NCBI GenBank assembly: GCA_025163595.1
Contig: CP104104.1
Coordinates: forward strand, 1-64,000
Direction of reading: 5' to 3'
DNA length: 64,000 nucleotides
DNA from: Phaeobacter sp. G2
GTDB taxonomy: Bacteria; Pseudomonadota; Alphaproteobacteria; Rhodobacterales; Rhodobacteraceae
Both the position numbers and the translations under genes were made by a program. This document shows positions 60,912 through 64,000 of the stretch, piece after piece. How positions within the stretch are numbered: position 1 is the stretch's first letter; every line of letters begins with the position of its first letter. The notes beneath the pieces are model-generated. The model was given only the letters and a program-made list of their open reading frames with translations. It was not told the origin of the DNA and ran no database searches.

Positions 60912-62180
60912 ATGAAAAATCTGTTTTTGACGGGCTCTGCCCTGGCAGGTCTCGCCCTCGGCGCGACACCAGTTATGGCCGCGAGCAAGGGCGAGGTTCT
61001 GGCCAACTATGCCAATATCGCCGAAGCCACCTACCAAGACAGCCTCGCCACCGCCCAGACGCTGCAAAGTGCGGTAAATGCCTTGGTCGCCGCGCCCTCC
61101 GCCGAGGCCCTGACCGCCGCCCGTCACGCCTGGCTGGCGGCCCGCGTGCCCTATCAGCAGTCCGAAGTCTTCCGCTTTGGCAATGCCGTTGTTGACGATT
61201 GGGAAGGCAAAGTGAACGCCTGGCCGCTGGATGAAGGCCTGATCGACTATGTGGATGCCGCCTATGGTGGCCCCAGCGATGAAAACGCTCTGGCAGCGCT
61301 GAACGTGATCGCCAATCCAAGCTTTGATCTGTCTGGCAAAACCATCGACACCAGTGCCATTACCCCGGCGCTGCTCTCCGATACGCTACACGAGGCCGAT
61401 GGCGTCGAGGCCAATGTGGCCACCGGCTATCACGCCATTGAATTTCTGCTCTGGGGTCAGGATCTGAACGGCACCGACCACGGCGCAGGCAACCGCCCCT
61501 GGACCGACTATGCGACAGGTGACAGCTGCACCAATGGTCATTGCGACCGCCGTGGCGCCTACCTGAAAGCCGCTACCGACCTGTTGGTTTCTGATCTGCA
61601 ATGGATGGCGGCCCAATGGGACGCGACCGGCGCAGCCCGCTCCACCCTGCTGACCAATGAAGGCGCCGGGATTTCTGCCATGCTCACTGGCATGGGATCT
61701 CTGTCCTATGGCGAACAGGCGGGCGAGCGCATGCGCCTGGGCCTGATGCTGAATGATCCCGAAGAAGAGCACGACTGCTTTTCCGACAATACCCACAACA
61801 GCCATTACTACGATGGCCTCGGCGTGCAAAACGTCTACCTTGGTGAATATGTACGGGTGAATGGCGCACTGATCTCTGGCCCGTCGCTGTCCGATCTGGT
61901 CGCCGCCGCCGAGCCGGGCCTGGACCTTGAAATGCAGACCAAACTGTCCACCACGATGCGGGCCCTAGGGCGGATCAAATCCACCGCCGAAGCCGGCTTT
62001 TCCTATGACCAGATGTTGCAACAGGGCAATGCCGCAGGCGAGGCCCTGATCATGGGGGGCGTCAATGGGCTGGTGGATCAAACCCGGTCAATCGAGCGCG
62101 TGGTCAAACTGCTCAATCTGAATGGTTTGGAATTTGAAGGCTCAGACAGTCTTGACAATCCTTCGGCGGTCTTCGAATAA
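60912..62180 (+). CDS. imelysin-family iron-regulated protein (peptidase M75)
   Basis: A 422-residue secreted protein with a signal peptide (LFLTGSALAGLALGATPVMA, cut near residue 22). It has two imelysin-type helical halves. The GxHxxE signature GYHAIEFLLWGQD lies near 175. The partner motif region VYQSEVFRFG-like PYQQSEVFRFGN is near 80, and HNSHYYDGLGVQNVYLGEYVRV near 295. Imelysins are envelope proteins induced by iron limitation; despite the peptidase name, a role in iron binding is favoured. Start 60912 (MKNLFL). Downstream of hemP by 103 bases. Confidence 0.88.
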   Translation: MKNLFLTGSALAGLALGATPVMAASKGEVLANYANIAEATYQDSLATAQTLQSAVNALVAAPSAEALTAARHAWLAARVPYQQSEVFRFGNAVVDDWEGKVNAWPLDEGLIDYVDAAYGGPSDENALAALNVIANPSFDLSGKTIDTSAITPALLSDTLHEADGVEANVATGYHAIEFLLWGQDLNGTDHGAGNRPWTDYATGDSCTNGHCDRRGAYLKAATDLLVSDLQWMAAQWDATGAARSTLLTNEGAGISAMLTGMGSLSYGEQAGERMRLGLMLNDPEEEHDCFSDNTHNSHYYDGLGVQNVYLGEYVRVNGALISGPSLSDLVAAAEPGLDLEMQTKLSTTMRALGRIKSTAEAGFSYDQMLQQGNAAGEALIMGGVNGLVDQTRSIERVVKLLNLNGLEFEGSDSLDNPSAVFE

Positions 62181-62280
62181 AGCACCGCAACGTGATATCA
62201 TAACAAATCATCAGAGCTAAGACCCAAGAGGCCTGGCAAATCCAAACAGCCAGGTCTCCCCACCAGAAAGAAGACCGTCC

Positions 62281-63297
62281 ATGAATACCAAGACAAAAGC
62301 CGCGCTGGCTTTCAGCGCGCCCCTATTGCTGTGCGCAAATGCTGCCGCTGCCGAACAAGGCTTCACCTGGGAAGGTGAAATCGAAGTTGGCAACGAACAG
62401 GTTGTCTCCTCCGATGTGCCTGCCAATGAAATCCGCAACACCTATGCCATCATCACCGCCACCGGCACCTATACCTTTGGCAATGGTATGGCGATCTTTT
62501 CGACCCTGACCGGCGAGAGCGTCACCGATCCAACCGCCGATCGCACCTTTGACGACCTTGGGCTCTATGTCGAAGAGCTCGGCTTTAGCTTTGGCATCGG
62601 TGAATCCACCACCGTCGCCATTGGTAAGCTGCACCCGGTTTTTGGCTCCGCCTGGGATGACACTGCCGGCTTTTTTGGCGGCACGCTCGCCGAAGACTAT
62701 GAGCTGACAGAACAGTTGGGCATCCTGGCCGATGTCGAGCTGAACGGTGCCGGCACCCTGTCCTTTGGCCTGTTCTTTGCCGATGACACCTCGCTCAGCC
62801 GCTCCTGGGGCACGGATCGTGGCCGCAACCGTTCCAATACCGGCGGCGCGGGCAACACCGGTAAGTTGGACAGCTTTGCCATTCAATGGAACCACGAGGT
62901 GGACAACACCCGTTTCCACATCGGCGCGCGGCACCTGAGCGCCAGTGTGGGCGACGTGGATGACGAACAGGGCTTTGTCGCCGGTCTTGGCCATTCCTTT
63001 GACGCTGACCTGGATGTCTTTGCTGAGGTTGCCAGCTTTAGCAATTTTGGCGGCACAGCCGATGACGCAACCTTTGTGACCCTGAACGCGGCCTATTCCA
63101 TGGGCGACTGGACCCTGTCGGGCACCCTGTCGCAGCGTGACCTGGACAGTTCCGGCAAAACCGACCTTCACTCGATTGCGCTGGAGCGCGAGTTCAGCAA
63201 CGGCATGGTTCTGGGCGGCGCTTTGGCGCGGCAGGATGATGGTGGCGTAAAAGATACCATTGTTGGTCTCAACCTGATCATCCCACTCGGCGGCTAA
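62281..63297 (+). CDS. outer-membrane beta-barrel (porin-like) protein
   Basis: A 338-residue exported protein. The signal peptide (AALAFSAPLLLCANAAAA, cut near 24) is followed by alternating hydrophobic/polar strands typical of a porin barrel (AIITATGTYTFGNGMAIFS near 56; GLFFADDTSL near 165). It ends TIVGLNLIIPLGG. A final aromatic residue is missing, so it is not a textbook porin. It follows the imelysin by 100 bases and may be the outer-membrane partner of that iron system. Confidence 0.72.
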   Translation: MNTKTKAALAFSAPLLLCANAAAAEQGFTWEGEIEVGNEQVVSSDVPANEIRNTYAIITATGTYTFGNGMAIFSTLTGESVTDPTADRTFDDLGLYVEELGFSFGIGESTTVAIGKLHPVFGSAWDDTAGFFGGTLAEDYELTEQLGILADVELNGAGTLSFGLFFADDTSLSRSWGTDRGRNRSNTGGAGNTGKLDSFAIQWNHEVDNTRFHIGARHLSASVGDVDDEQGFVAGLGHSFDADLDVFAEVASFSNFGGTADDATFVTLNAAYSMGDWTLSGTLSQRDLDSSGKTDLHSIALEREFSNGMVLGGALARQDDGGVKDTIVGLNLIIPLGG

Positions 63298-63390
63298 CAG
63301 TGAGGATACCTGCGGGCTCAACACCGCAATTGCAGCTGATCTGACGGGTTACGCCTTCCCTCGGACCCCGCTAGAATCGCCACACGCCAG

Positions 63391-63423
63391 ATGGGCCGCA
63401 GCTTTGCGGCCCATATTTTTTTT
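63391..63423 (+). terminator. rho-independent terminator after the OMP gene
   Basis: A perfect 10-bp stem (63391-63400 with 63405-63414, loop GCTT) followed by a run of eight T residues after one A. Confidence 0.92.
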
Positions 63424-63480
63424 CAAACCCCTATTACCCGATAGAAACAATCAGATTTAACCCTTGTATTCCGATTATTT

Positions 63481-63488
63481 TAGTCAGA
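63481..63488 (+). promoter_or_regulatory. TAGTCAGA half-site upstream of bfd
   Basis: The same octamer as in the operator at 60359-60366, 55 bases before the bfd ATG. A weaker GACTCGATAG follows at about 63498-63507. Likely a binding site of the same iron regulator; no perfect palindrome is visible. Confidence 0.35.
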
Positions 63489-63542
63489 TATTGCATCGAC
63501 TCGATAGAACCACGGTGCCACACATTCCCAGGGGTCTTTTGC

Positions 63543-63836
63543 ATGATCATCTGCCACTGCACTTCAATTTCGGACCACGATATCCATGCCGCCATTGACT
63601 GGATGCGCAGCGCGGACCCGGAAACCATTATCACCCCTGGGAAAATCTATCACGCGCTTGGCAAAGCGGCCGATTGTGGCGGATGCATGCCGCTCTTCCT
63701 CGACACCATGCGCAGCAATGATAGAATGAACGTACCGGCAGAGCTGCAGAACCTACGCCGCAGAACAACTCAGGAGAGCACCAATGAAGGGCGACCCCAA
63801 AGTCATCGACTATCTCAACAAAGCGCTGCGTCATGA
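63543..63836 (+). CDS. bfd: bacterioferritin-associated ferredoxin Bfd
   Basis: Bfd is a small 2Fe-2S protein that reduces iron in bacterioferritin to release it. The cluster cysteines are CHC at residues 4-6 and CGGC near 45-48, spaced as in Bfd. The frame is 97 residues long and its last 53 bases overlap the bfr start at 63784. E. coli Bfd has about 64 residues, so the tail ([18 protein letters not shown] and on) is an extension. The frame is open to 63836, so the overlap is real at the sequence level. Confidence 0.85.
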   Translation: MIICHCTSISDHDIHAAIDWMRSADPETIITPGKIYHALGKAADCGGCMPLFLDTMRSNDRMNVPAELQNLRRRTTQESTNEGRPQSHRLSQQSAAS

Positions 63837-64000
63837 GCTGACAGCGGTCAGCCAATACTGGCTCCACTATCGCCTGCAGGACGACTGGGGCCTGGGCAGC
63901 ATGGCCAAGAAAAGCCGTGAGGAAAGCATCGAAGAGATGCAGCACGCGGACAATCTGATTGAACGAATTCTGTTTCTGGGCGGCCATCCCAACCTGCAAA
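63784..64000 (+). CDS. bfr: bacterioferritin Bfr (5' part, cut by window end)
   Basis: Bacterioferritin stores iron as a 24-mer with di-iron ferroxidase centres and heme. The 72 residues present show the ferroxidase Glu in [15 protein letters not shown] near 18 with Tyr25, and [18 protein letters not shown] near 47 with Glu51, His54 and the heme-binding Met52. The gene starts inside bfd in another frame. The rest lies beyond the window. Confidence 0.93.
   Translation, partial: MKGDPKVIDYLNKALRHELTAVSQYWLHYRLQDDWGLGSMAKKSREESIEEMQHADNLIERILFLGGHPNLQ

Overview
The window is a piece of a marine alphaproteobacterial chromosome, most likely from the Roseobacter group (Rhodobacterales). The evidence is a complete Na+-NQR operon with ApbE and NqrM, a DmdA-family protein, a carnitine-to-betaine operon with a fused dehydrogenase-thioesterase, an H-NOX/diguanylate cyclase pair of the kind expected in roseobacters, an ACR3/ArsJ arsenic cluster, and GC-rich coding. 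I do not assign a genus.

Layout. 0.2-8.6 kb: a CBS-pair protein, a small membrane protein, nqrM and apbE on the minus strand, and nqrABCDEF on the plus strand ending at a clear terminator. 8.6-16.0 kb: aromatic catabolism. A MobR/MobA-like pair (MarR repressor and hydroxybenzoate monooxygenase) is followed by a five-gene operon (SDR dehydrogenase, crotonase, MarR, feruloyl-CoA-synthetase-like ligase, amidohydrolase). This set matches a CoA-dependent hydroxycinnamate side-chain pathway of the CouLMNO/CouR type. A perfect palindrome over the promoter is the probable operator. 16.1-25.9 kb: IS6 and IS30 transposase relics bound a sugar-acid island with a Zn dehydrogenase, a TRAP transporter, a GntR/FCD regulator, UxuA, UxuB-like and KdgK. 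It has no uronate isomerase and fits L-gulonate/L-idonate better than glucuronate. 25.9-30.3 kb: arsenic resistance (Acr3, an ArsR-ArsC fusion, GAPDH-like protein, ArsJ).

30.3-41.7 kb: YaeQ, tRNA-Glu(TTC), a DmdA-like protein, an H-NOX protein lacking the usual heme ligands with its HNOBA-GGDEF partner, an MttB-superfamily protein, a HAD phosphatase, DUF3572, a PleD-like diguanylate cyclase with degenerate receivers, and an EF-hand / ECF sigma / membrane protein / periplasmic sensor operon. 41.9-46.2 kb: DUF983, a NUDIX hydrolase, an EamA transporter, a fatty acid desaturase, DUF2061 and a self-palindromic XRE regulator. 46.3-51.1 kb: carnitine degradation (SDR, carnitine dehydrogenase/thioesterase, BKACE, CdhR-like regulator). 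51.3-60.2 kb: an aldo-keto reductase, tandem rhodaneses, YceI, an MFS transporter, flotillin with an NfeD/YqiJ-like partner, and metG. 60.4-64.0 kb: iron handling (small ORF, HemP, imelysin, an outer-membrane protein, Bfd and the start of Bfr).

Several parts could feed one another: carnitine gives glycine betaine, a potential substrate for an MttB-type methyltransferase, and hydroxycinnamates give hydroxybenzoate for the MobA-like hydroxylase. These links are inferred from gene content and were not tested. All family assignments come from reading the protein sequences by eye, without database searches.
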